This document shows positions 1 to 6,203 of a stretch of DNA of 52,883 nucleotides, one piece after another. Under the pieces are notes generated by a model. It was not told where the DNA came from. It saw nothing but the letters and a program-made list of their open reading frames with translations, and did not search any database. A program made the position numbers and the translations under genes. Source of the stretch: an uncultured Bacteroidales bacterium (lineage in GTDB: Bacteria; Bacteroidota; Bacteroidia; Bacteroidales; P3); NCBI GenBank assembly GCA_905233895.1, contig CAJOFL010000017.1:1-52883 (forward strand), in the 5' to 3' direction. The stretch's first letter is position 1. Every line of letters starts with the position of its first letter.

Positions 1-2
1 AG

Positions 3-680
3 CTGGGCAAGGTGTTCGGTCCCGACCTCTATCCCAAGTTCACCATCCTCAACCCGCGCTTCACCATGACCGTGCCGCAGTACCAAATGGTGGCCGGTTT
101 CTTCGACATCATGAGCCACCTCATGGAACAATACTTCGCCGGCAAAGCCGACTGCACCACCGACTATATCAACGAAGGGCTCATGCGCTCGCTCATCCAC
201 AGCAGCCGCATCGCCGCCCGCAACCCACAGGACTACGAAGCCCGCGCCAACATCATGTGGACCGCCACCTGGGCCCTCAACACCCTCCTCAAGTGCGGCA
301 AGGGCGGCGACTGGGAGGTGCACCAGATTGGCCACGCCATCGGCCTCGTCACCGACGCCACCCACGGCATGACACTCGCCTCCGTCTCCCTCCCCTACTA
401 CCGCCATGTTATGCACGACGGGCTCCACCAGTTCGTCCGCTTCGCCACCAACGTGTGGGGAGTACGCCCCGAAGGCAAGAGCGACGAGCAGGTGGCCGTC
501 GAAGGCCTCAAGTGCCTCGAGGCGTGGATGAACGACATCGGGGTGGTCATGCACTCCGCCGAGCTGGGCGTCACCGAGGCGAACCTCCAGCAGGTCGCCG
601 ACGCTGTCCTCATCCTGCCCGTCGGCTACCGCACCCTCACCCGCGACGAGGTGGTCCAGATACTTCGCGAAAGCATGTGA
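3..680 (+). CDS. Iron-containing alcohol dehydrogenase, C-terminal part (5' end cut by window)
   Basis: The reading frame is open from base 3, so the N-terminal NAD(P)-binding half lies outside the window; a GTG at 12 is internal, not a start. The visible 225 residues match the all-helical metal-binding domain of group III iron-dependent alcohol dehydrogenases (YqhD/butanol dehydrogenase type), cytoplasmic enzymes that reduce aldehydes to alcohols with NAD(P)H. Seen: the VHQIGHAIGL and DATHG segments, which carry the histidines expected to ligate the metal, and the family-like ending with a helix before the TGA. The substrate cannot be told. A thioesterase-gene relic starts within a few bases of the stop codon. 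Confidence 0.85.
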   Translation: MGKVFGPDLYPKFTILNPRFTMTVPQYQMVAGFFDIMSHLMEQYFAGKADCTTDYINEGLMRSLIHSSRIAARNPQDYEARANIMWTATWALNTLLKCGKGGDWEVHQIGHAIGLVTDATHGMTLASVSLPYYRHVMHDGLHQFVRFATNVWGVRPEGKSDEQVAVEGLKCLEAWMNDIGVVMHSAELGVTEANLQQVADAVLILPVGYRTLTRDEVVQILRESM

Positions 681-682
681 GA

Positions 683-799
683 AAGACCGTCTGCACCGCC
701 AGCAGCACCCACTGCTTCCTCGAGGGCGGCCGCCCCGTATCCCTCGAACGCCGATTCCCCGAACTCTACCGCAACGTTATGAAACTCAACAGAGAATAA
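683..799 (+). pseudogene. 3' relic of a second hotdog thioesterase gene
   Basis: Starting three bases after the dehydrogenase stop codon, one frame reads KTVCTASSTHCFLEGGRPVS, then continues to a stop at 797-799. This is nearly residue-for-residue the C-terminus of the intact thioesterase at 2477-2884 (KLVCTASSTHCFLENGRPVS and onward), but the two copies differ at many synonymous sites. No start codon or upstream thioesterase sequence remains. It is read here as a truncated paralogue left by a deletion or recombination that joined the dehydrogenase to the tail of an older thioesterase gene. Confidence 0.75.
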
Positions 800-886
800 G
801 GTTAAAAAAGCGTAATCACCATTGCAGCCGCAACGCTTGCGAATACCACTGGCTCGACACTAATACGATTACAATAACATAATGGC

Positions 887-1597
887 ATGATGAGAAAACT
901 GTTGGCATCAACCCTCGCCGCTGCGCTGGCACTCATGTTCAGTGCATGCCTGGGGGCGTTTCGTGAGAAAAAGGATACCAGCCACTATGTTGATACCGAC
1001 CAATATACCTTGTCGGTAAAAGGTCATCGTTTAACCCGCGACGTGCATTTGGCCGAGATTGAGAACCCGTTGGAGGGTGATACCGTGAGGCTTTACGGCG
1101 ATGTTACTTTAGTTGCAGCGCAACTTAATTATCTGTCAATTGGGTTTTACAACACAAGCGAAACAACCCTTTGGAAAGGAGACTATGTGCTCAGCCTCGA
1201 ACTAATCAACAAGCCTGGCAGCAATGATGCCAACAACGAAAAAGCGGCATTGCGACACTTGCGCGATTGGGGATACATCAAGATGGATACTATAGTAAGC
1301 CAGGATGTGGCTGTTGTTCGCCAAGGTTCGTGTCCTGCGGATTATGACTCAACAGCGAGTTATGGTACCAGATATTACGATATCGAAATACCAAAAGTGC
1401 TGCTAATGGACAGTGTGGACGGCACAACGCTGGGCGAATGGGTTGACGGGTGGATGGATTCACGTTTCGAAACCGATGACCACCTGTTCCAGTTCCTTGC
1501 TGCCAACGGTTACGACACTATACATACAGCCCCGCAAGATACGCATATCTACCATCCGGTCCAAAGGAAATATAAAAATTCAAGGCTGTTCTGGTAA
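887..1597 (+). CDS. Hypothetical lipoprotein
   Basis: A 236-residue protein with a lipoprotein signal: positively charged MMRKL, a hydrophobic stretch, then the lipobox FSAC with Cys at about residue 21, so it is probably lipidated and attached to the inner or outer membrane. The mature part is rich in beta-type segments and acidic residues. I recognise no domain and give no function. The start was chosen at 887 because an ATG at 882 reaches a stop at once; 890 is an equally possible start. It is 32 bases upstream of the flavodoxin lipoprotein gene and may share its transcript. Base composition is less GC-rich than its neighbours. Confidence 0.7.
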   Translation: MMRKLLASTLAAALALMFSACLGAFREKKDTSHYVDTDQYTLSVKGHRLTRDVHLAEIENPLEGDTVRLYGDVTLVAAQLNYLSIGFYNTSETTLWKGDYVLSLELINKPGSNDANNEKAALRHLRDWGYIKMDTIVSQDVAVVRQGSCPADYDSTASYGTRYYDIEIPKVLLMDSVDGTTLGEWVDGWMDSRFETDDHLFQFLAANGYDTIHTAPQDTHIYHPVQRKYKNSRLFW

Positions 1598-1629
1598 TCA
1601 TATCGTTAAAACAATAAAACCACAATACA

Positions 1630-2460
1630 ATGAAAACAACGAAACTTATCCTGGCCATGACCATCGTGGCAATGTGCGCCGCCTGCGGCGGCCCCAAGAA
1701 AGATGCACAGAAAGTGCTGGTGCTTTATTATTCCCAAACTGGCAACACCAAGGTGGTGGCCGAGGAGATAGCCAACCGGCTCGGTGCCGACATCGAAGCC
1801 ATCGAGTGCGTCAATCCCTACGACCCCGACTTCCACGCCACCATCGAGCGATGCAAAGAGGAGCAGGCGCAAGGTGTGCTGCCCGAAATCAACCCCGTGC
1901 AGGCCGACCTCTCGCAGTACGACCTCGTTTTCATCGGCTTCCCCGTATGGTTCGGCACCTACGCACCGCCAATAGCCACCTGGCTGAAAGACGTTGACCT
2001 CAGCGGCAAGAAGGTGGCCCTCTTCTGCACCTTCGGTAGTGGAGGTATTGAGTCGAGTCTTGGTGCCTTTGCCGACTGCCAGCCTAATGCCGAGGTGTTG
2101 GGTTGCTACGGTGTGCGCGCCGCCCGTCTCGATGCAGTGCCCACCGAGGTGGAGCAGTTCCTCATTTACCACCACCTCATTGACGGCGAGCTTAAAGATG
2201 TCGAGCCGTGGGGGCCGGAACATGACGTAACGGCCGAAGAGGCCGCCATCTTCGACAGTGCAGTGGGCGATTATCCTATGATTCACGCCCGTGCCGTAAG
2301 GGTGTCGTCGCATCCCGTCGAGGGTGGCATAGAGTACAACTTCCTTGCCGAGAACATCAAAGAGGACGGCCAGCCCGAATTCCCCGGCGCAAACCGAATT
2401 GGCGTATGGGTCATAGCCCTCGACGGCCAAGCTCCAGTCTTCACCCGCGTGGTGCGATAA
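1630..2460 (+). CDS. Flavodoxin-domain lipoprotein
   Basis: A 276-residue protein. Residues 1-19 form a lipoprotein signal with lipobox CAAC, so the flavodoxin domain is predicted to be exported and membrane-anchored. Residues about 28-190 match the long flavodoxin family: LVLYYSQTGNTK is the FMN phosphate-binding loop, followed by FIGFPVWFGTYAPP and FCTFGSGG, the usual flavin-contacting loops. The last 75 or so residues form an extra region I do not recognise. Flavodoxins carry single electrons or act as quinone or flavin reductases; an exported one suggests a periplasmic redox role, which is inference. A hotdog thioesterase gene starts 16 bases downstream. Confidence 0.8.
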   Translation: MKTTKLILAMTIVAMCAACGGPKKDAQKVLVLYYSQTGNTKVVAEEIANRLGADIEAIECVNPYDPDFHATIERCKEEQAQGVLPEINPVQADLSQYDLVFIGFPVWFGTYAPPIATWLKDVDLSGKKVALFCTFGSGGIESSLGAFADCQPNAEVLGCYGVRAARLDAVPTEVEQFLIYHHLIDGELKDVEPWGPEHDVTAEEAAIFDSAVGDYPMIHARAVRVSSHPVEGGIEYNFLAENIKEDGQPEFPGANRIGVWVIALDGQAPVFTRVVR

Positions 2461-2476
2461 TAAAACTATTCGTTCT

Positions 2477-2884
2477 ATGGAAATCCGACCCTACCGACAC
2501 GAGGTGAAATACTATGAGTGCGACCGCATGGGCATCACTCACCATTCCAACTACATACGTTTCATGGAAGAGGCGCGTGTCGACTGGATGGACCAGCTGG
2601 GCTACGGCTTCGACCGCATGGAGGCCGAGGGCGTGGTGTCGCCGGTGGTGGCCGTCGACTGCCGCTACCGTAACCCATCTACATTCAAGGATGTGATAGA
2701 CATCGAAGTGAAGGTGGCCGAGACCACGCCTCTCAAGATAGTCTTCAACTACACGATGAAGGTGGCCGGCAAGCTGGTATGCACCGCCTCCAGCACGCAT
2801 TGTTTCCTCGAGAACGGCCGCCCCGTCTCGCTCGAGACTCGCTTCCCCGAGCTCTACGCCAATGCCGTAGCCTCGACGACATAA
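2477..2884 (+). CDS. Acyl-CoA thioesterase, YbgC/4-hydroxybenzoyl-CoA thioesterase family
   Basis: A 135-residue single hotdog-fold protein of usual family length. The N-terminal motif YYECDRMGITHHSNYIRFME contains the catalytic Asp and the long-helix start typical of YbgC and 4-hydroxybenzoyl-CoA thioesterases, which hydrolyse acyl-CoA or acyl-ACP thioesters in the cytoplasm. The C-terminus CTASSTHCFLENGRPVS is shared with the relic at 683-799. The start at 2477 gives the standard short lead (MEIRPYRHEVKYYECD). It lies 16 bases after the flavodoxin gene, so co-transcription is likely. The physiological substrate is unknown. Confidence 0.88.
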   Translation: MEIRPYRHEVKYYECDRMGITHHSNYIRFMEEARVDWMDQLGYGFDRMEAEGVVSPVVAVDCRYRNPSTFKDVIDIEVKVAETTPLKIVFNYTMKVAGKLVCTASSTHCFLENGRPVSLETRFPELYANAVASTT

Positions 2885-2899
2885 CCTCGGCACATAGAT

Positions 2900-2930
2900 T
2901 TTGCCAATTAAAATAATGTTCGTATCTTTG
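2900..2930 (+). promoter_or_regulatory. Bacteroidota promoter for the methyltransferase/DUF262-HNH cassette
   Basis: TTTG at 2900-2903 and TATCTTTG at 2923-2930, separated by 19 bases, match the -33/-7 pattern used by the Bacteroidota primary sigma factor. Transcription would start near 2935, leaving a leader of about 280 bases before the methyltransferase start. That leader contains the folded element at 3010-3201. Confidence 0.75.
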
Positions 2931-3009
2931 CAGTCGGAAATAATAACAAAACAATGAGATAAAGACAGAATATAACAGAAATAACATAACATAGCATTGA
3001 CTACCATTT

Positions 3010-3201
3010 CGCGTTCAAAATAAGCCTGAGAAACTGATTTTGATAAATCGGAGTAGTTAGTTCAAGGTAAGCCGTATTGAGGTAAACCATGTTGTACTGG
3101 TAGTAAGCGCCTTTGGCGTGAGCAGCAGTACAACAGGGGTTTCTTCTCAGGCTTTCCCTGAACGCGTTTAAGAGGCTCACGCCTTTCTTGTTGCCGATTT
3201 A
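3010..3201 (+). ncRNA. Putative structured leader RNA with crossing inverted repeats
   Basis: Complementary arms seen directly: CGCGTTCA 3010-3017 with TGAACGCG 3159-3166; AAGCCTGAGAA 3022-3032 with TTCTCAGGCTT 3144-3154; GTTGTACTG 3091-3099 with CAGTACAAC 3126-3134, capped by CGCC-TTT-GGCG at 3108-3118. Two further pairs cross these: GGCGTGAGC 3115-3123 with GCTCACGCC 3175-3183, and TAAATCGG 3044-3051 with CCGATTTA 3194-3201. The first two pairs form one long helix with a 4x4 internal loop. The crossing pairs imply either pseudoknots or two mutually exclusive folds. It lies between the promoter at 2900 and the methyltransferase start at 3215, the last arm ending 13 bases before that ATG. I could not match it to a known riboswitch, ribozyme or retron RNA. 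A DNA-level role (recombination hairpin) is the alternative. Confidence 0.55.
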
Positions 3202-3214
3202 GTGATTGATAGCA

Positions 3215-4450
3215 ATGCGCAGAAATCAATCACCACTGATGCAAAACAAAGATTTGGCAAATGCCAAGAACGCCAAGAAAGACGAATTCTATACACAGTT
3301 CTACGATATTGAGCGTGAGGTGGAGTGCTACCTCGACTACAATCCCGATGTGTTCCGCGGAAAATCGGTATTATTGCCCTGCGACGACCCGGAATGGAGC
3401 AACTTCACGCGCTACTTCGCAGAGAACTTTGAACGGCTTGGGCTACGCCGTCTGGTATCGACAAGTTATGCCATCGAGAGCAAGCAGTTTAAGGTAAGTC
3501 TGCAGACATCGCTTTTCGAGGAACAGTCGCCGCAGTACGATGCCGACAAGAGCAAGACGCACGGCAAGATATTCATCCTCGACAGCGACAAAACAGGTGA
3601 CGGACGTGTCGACCTCGACGACTTGAAGTGGCATTACCTTGAAGGCGACGGTGACTTCCGCAGCAATGAGGTGCGACGATTGCGCGACGAGGCCGACATC
3701 ATAGTTACCAATCCACCGTTCTCACTTTTCCGCGAGTTCTTTGGCTGGATAATGGAGGCTGACAAGCAATTCCTCATCATCGGTAATATGAATGCCGTCA
3801 CCTATAAGGAGATATTCCCATACATCAAGGAAAATAAGGTATGGTATGGCGAAAGCATCCACAGCGGCGACCGCGAATTCGCCATACCCGACGAGTACCC
3901 AATCGAGGCCAGCGGCTGGCGAGTGGACGAAAACGGACGCAAGTATATACGTGTTAAGGGTGTGCGCTGGTACACCAACCTTGAGCATGGCCGACGCCAC
4001 AAGCCCATGGATTTGATGACAATGGCCGACAACCGTAAGTACAGTAAACATCATGGTAACGACAAATGGCGTTTCGCCTATCTGCCCTACGACAACTACG
4101 ATGCCATTGAGGTGCCATTCTCCGACGCCATTCCGTCCGATTACGACGGTGTGATGGGGGTGCCTATCTCCTGGTTGGACTTCTATTGCCCTGAGCAGTT
4201 TGAGATACTGGGTATAACTGCTGGAAGGGATGAATTTGACAAAATCGCGTGGCCTATAAAAAGGTATGTAAATCCCATACAGATAAACAAAAATGGCTCC
4301 AAGAGCAATGGAAGTAAAGCCAACACCCGTGCAACCATTCTTTTGGATACTATTCCTGATGATATTTACTATATTGCAGACAATGCAGAGTGTCCTATTC
4401 AAATAACCTATGCAAGAATATTAATCCGCAAACGAAATGAAAGAGCCTGA
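3215..4450 (+). CDS. EcoRI-family adenine-specific DNA methyltransferase
   Basis: About 412 residues. The N-terminal [18 protein letters not shown], then [20 protein letters not shown], closely follow the start of M.EcoRI, and [10 protein letters not shown] (near residue 165) supplies the NPPF catalytic motif of N6-adenine methyltransferases. The enzyme would transfer a methyl group from S-adenosylmethionine to adenine in a short DNA site; the site cannot be read from sequence. The start is uncertain: ATG at 3215 is used here, ATG at 3239 would fit the family as well, and a TTG at 3206 is possible. The 3' end overlaps the DUF262-HNH gene by 14 bases, so the two are translationally linked. The region is visibly more AT-rich than the flanking housekeeping genes, especially near 4200-4450, consistent with horizontal acquisition. 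Confidence 0.85.
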   Translation: MRRNQSPLMQNKDLANAKNAKKDEFYTQFYDIEREVECYLDYNPDVFRGKSVLLPCDDPEWSNFTRYFAENFERLGLRRLVSTSYAIESKQFKVSLQTSLFEEQSPQYDADKSKTHGKIFILDSDKTGDGRVDLDDLKWHYLEGDGDFRSNEVRRLRDEADIIVTNPPFSLFREFFGWIMEADKQFLIIGNMNAVTYKEIFPYIKENKVWYGESIHSGDREFAIPDEYPIEASGWRVDENGRKYIRVKGVRWYTNLEHGRRHKPMDLMTMADNRKYSKHHGNDKWRFAYLPYDNYDAIEVPFSDAIPSDYDGVMGVPISWLDFYCPEQFEILGITAGRDEFDKIAWPIKRYVNPIQINKNGSKSNGSKANTRATILLDTIPDDIYYIADNAECPIQITYARILIRKRNERA

Positions 4451-5597
4451 ATTTGTAACATACACAGTAGAGCAACTATGCGAGGGCTTCTACTACAACG
4501 ACCTAGAGGAAAAGGGTGTATATGGACTCAACGGCAAGCTAATTATCCAACCCGAATACCAGCGCAACTACATTTATGCAGAAAACAAAGGCAAGGCTGA
4601 GTATGATGTAATCGACTCTGTTATGAAGTCATATCCTTTAGGATTGCTCTATTTCAACCGAAGGAAAGACGGCATGATGGAAGTCCTTGACGGGCAGCAG
4701 CGTATCACTGCATTGGGACGCTACTTGACCGAGAAGTTCTCATACCGTTTGGACGGCAGGGAGCGCAAGTTCAATGCTCTGCCTGAAGACAAAAAAGAAC
4801 TTGTGCTCAAAACAAAACTGCGTGCCTACATTTGCGAGGGAACAGAAAGCGAGGTGAAAGCTTGGTTCCGCATCATCAACAAGGCTGGCTTTGAACTCAC
4901 AGAGCAAGAAAAGCGTAATGCAGAATATAGTGGACCTTTTGTGACAAAAGCAAGGGCCTACCTTGCCAACAGCAAAGACAGCAATGTGCAGAAATGGTCG
5001 GCATACGTTAAAGGTGACGTAAAACGCCAAGAGATACTTGAAGTGGCTTTGAAATGGGTCAGCAAAGGTGAAATAGATGCATATATGAGCAGTCACCGTT
5101 ATGATGATAACATCACAGAACTTCGCAGTTATTTCGACAGCGTCATCAGTTGGGTTGACAGTATCTTTGATGAACCGTATCCCGAAATGCGAGGATTGCC
5201 ATGGGGCGACCTCTATGAGCGATTCCATAGTAAGCCTTACGACCACAAGGCGGTTTCGGACATGGTGCGTAAACTGATGCAGGACGACTATGTGCAGGAC
5301 TACAGGGGGGTGTTCGAGTATGTTCTTGGTGGTTGCGCCGAAACGAAACTGCTCAACGTGCGATTATTTGACAAGCCGACCCAGCGACGCGTCTACAACC
5401 GACAGACCGACGAGGCCAGGACCAAAGGCATCAGCAACTGCCCGTTATGCGCCATTGAAGGCAAGCACAACAAGATATACAAACTCGAAGAAATGGATGC
5501 CGACCATGTGACGGCATGGAGCAAGGGCGGTGCAACCACCGAGGACAACTGCCAAATGCTATGCAAGACGCATAACAGAGCGAAGGGAAACAGGTGA
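4437..5597 (+). CDS. DUF262 and HNH-endonuclease domain protein, probable restriction or defence nuclease
   Basis: A 386-residue protein. The N-terminal DUF262 (ParB/sulfiredoxin-like) domain shows QPEYQRNY at 38-45 and DGQQRI at 85-90, the motif linked to nucleotide use in GmrSD, BrxU and SspE. The C-terminus (335-386) is a zinc-type HNH nuclease: CPLC, then [12 protein letters not shown] with the HNH core histidine, then [12 protein letters not shown]. The middle is helical and unassigned. DUF262 nucleases of known function cleave modified or foreign DNA. Here the gene overlaps an adenine methyltransferase gene by 14 bases, so a restriction-modification-like pair is inferred in place of the PD-(D/E)XK enzyme found beside M.EcoRI. 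Whether methylation blocks or triggers cleavage is unknown. A mobile-element maintenance function is an alternative. Confidence 0.8.
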   Translation: MKEPEFVTYTVEQLCEGFYYNDLEEKGVYGLNGKLIIQPEYQRNYIYAENKGKAEYDVIDSVMKSYPLGLLYFNRRKDGMMEVLDGQQRITALGRYLTEKFSYRLDGRERKFNALPEDKKELVLKTKLRAYICEGTESEVKAWFRIINKAGFELTEQEKRNAEYSGPFVTKARAYLANSKDSNVQKWSAYVKGDVKRQEILEVALKWVSKGEIDAYMSSHRYDDNITELRSYFDSVISWVDSIFDEPYPEMRGLPWGDLYERFHSKPYDHKAVSDMVRKLMQDDYVQDYRGVFEYVLGGCAETKLLNVRLFDKPTQRRVYNRQTDEARTKGISNCPLCAIEGKHNKIYKLEEMDADHVTAWSKGGATTEDNCQMLCKTHNRAKGNR

Positions 5598-5662
5598 TTT
5601 GTCCTTTTTGCAGAACAATATGCGGTTATAAAGAACCCACGTATAACCCAACAAGAGTGCCC

Positions 5663-5706
5663 GAAGAGCCATCACCACCGAAACATCGCCGAAGGATCGC
5701 TGAAGG
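5663..5706. repeat. 11-bp degenerate tandem repeat, copy A
   Basis: Four consecutive 11-mers: GAAGAGCCATC, ACCACCGAAAC, ATCGCCGAAGG, ATCGCTGAAGG, then ATTTAG. The same order of related units is found at 5951-6005, so the two arrays are diverged direct copies. They flank the ATPase relic at 5709-5864. Confidence 0.75.
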
Positions 5707-5708
5707 AT

Positions 5709-5864
5709 TTAGTCGTTCTTCTCTAATAACCAATCGATGACATTAAGGCGTTGGATCCCTCCAATGTTTGATGTGTCGAAGTCGGTGGTGAGAAGGTATT
5801 TGGGGTAGGAATCGCGTATCTTGTTTAGTGACGAAAGTTCGCGTTTTAGTGTTTTTTCGTCAAA
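5709..5864 (-). pseudogene. C-terminal relic of an AAA-type ATPase (AAA_14/DUF4143-like)
   Basis: The minus strand reads DEKTLKRELSSLNKIRDSYP, KYLLTTDFDTSNIGGIQRLN and VIDWLLEKND before a TAA at 5709-5711. Such an ending (REL..L..I.D.YPKYLLT.D...GI..LN.IDWLL) is what I know from the C-terminus of the Bacteroidota ATP-binding proteins annotated AAA_14/DUF4143. No ATG precedes it in frame and no Walker motifs remain. A TATCTTTG box reading the same way lies 13 bases upstream (5878-5885), suggesting an internal deletion that joined the promoter to the gene tail. The 11-bp repeat copies on both sides may have mediated or accompanied this. Confidence 0.65.
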
Positions 5865-5877
5865 TGTATTGTTTCTG

Positions 5878-5885
5878 CAAAGATA
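5878..5885 (-). promoter_or_regulatory. Orphan -7 box upstream of the ATPase relic
   Basis: On the minus strand this reads TATCTTTG followed by CA, the standard Bacteroidota -7 element. A T-rich stretch lies about 19 bases upstream in place of a clear TTTG, so the -33 box is weak. It points into the relic at 5709-5864, which lacks a start codon. Confidence 0.4.
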
Positions 5886-5950
5886 CACATTAATGACGAA
5901 AAGTAAAAAAAATGTTTATTTTCGTCATTATCTTCCAAGGAAGGATGACG

Positions 5951-6005
5951 CAAGAGCCGTCACCGCCAAACCACCGCCGAAGGATTGCCGAAGAACCGCC
6001 GAGGG
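5951..6005. repeat. 11-bp degenerate tandem repeat, copy B
   Basis: Five consecutive 11-mers: CAAGAGCCGTC, ACCGCCAAACC, ACCGCCGAAGG, ATTGCCGAAGA, ACCGCCGAGGG, then GATTTG. They correspond unit by unit to copy A at 5663-5706 with one additional unit. The rest of the stretch 5886-5950 holds no gene I can support. Confidence 0.75.
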
Positions 6006-6022
6006 GATTTGTTGATTTTTTT

Positions 6023-6099
6023 GGAATCAATTCCGAAAAAGTTATGATTTTTTTGGAATCAATTCCGAAAAAGTTATGACTTTTTTTGGAGTTAATTCC
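6023..6099. repeat. Three tandem operator-like inverted repeats before purH
   Basis: GGAATCAATTCC at 6023-6034 and 6055-6066 and GGAGTTAATTCC at 6088-6099, each a GGAAT/ATTCC-type dyad, spaced 32 and 33 bases and joined by CGAAAAAGTTATGA(C)TTTTTTT. The spacing is about three helical turns, so proteins bound to each would lie on one face of the DNA. The third dyad lies between the -33 and -7 boxes of the purH promoter, as an operator would. The binding protein is unknown. Confidence 0.65.
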
Positions 6100-6117
6100 A
6101 AAAAAGTTGTATATTTG
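6086..6117 (+). promoter_or_regulatory. purH promoter overlapping the third dyad
   Basis: TTG at 6086-6088 and TATATTTG at 6110-6117, spaced 21 bases, slightly longer than usual. The operator-like dyad 6088-6099 lies in the spacer. Transcription would start near 6122 and give a leader of about 80 bases. Confidence 0.65.
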
Positions 6118-6133
6118 CAGTTGGCAAGTTTTA

Positions 6134-6163
6134 GGCGATATGTCGCGCAAGCGGCATATTGTC
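6134..6163 (+). promoter_or_regulatory. purH 5'-leader hairpin with a GCAA tetraloop
   Basis: ATATGTCGC (6138-6146) pairs with GCGGCATAT (6151-6159) around a GCAA loop at 6147-6150, which has the GNRA form. Four further pairs, two of them G-U, can extend the stem to 6134-6163. It lies in the purH leader, 40 bases before the start codon. No T-run follows, so it is not a standard terminator; it may stabilise the mRNA or control translation. Confidence 0.5.
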
Positions 6164-6203
6164 AGTTGTTTGTAGTTAATATAATATAGTTAAATTAACA
6201 ATA

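Noticed and set aside
257-799. Plus-strand frame running through the dehydrogenase into the thioesterase relic
   Set aside because: The upstream part is an Arg/Pro/His-rich shadow of the dehydrogenase frame; only the last 39 codons have meaning, as a relic.
3010-3201. TPP riboswitch, because of a CTGAGA stretch at 3026-3031
   Set aside because: The other conserved TPP elements are absent and the downstream genes are not thiamine-related.
3010-3201. Retron msr-msd RNA or OMEGA/HEARO RNA
   Set aside because: No reverse transcriptase and no IscB/TnpB gene is nearby; the HNH domain here is of the DUF262-linked type.
3010-3201. Integron attC site
   Set aside because: The GTTRRRY/RYYYAAC core pair is not found at the ends of the arms and there is no integrase.
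5890-6150. Minus-strand 86-codon frame over the purH operator region
   Set aside because: Its repeated FFGI-SKK-type residues come only from the dyad repeats; it is not a gene.
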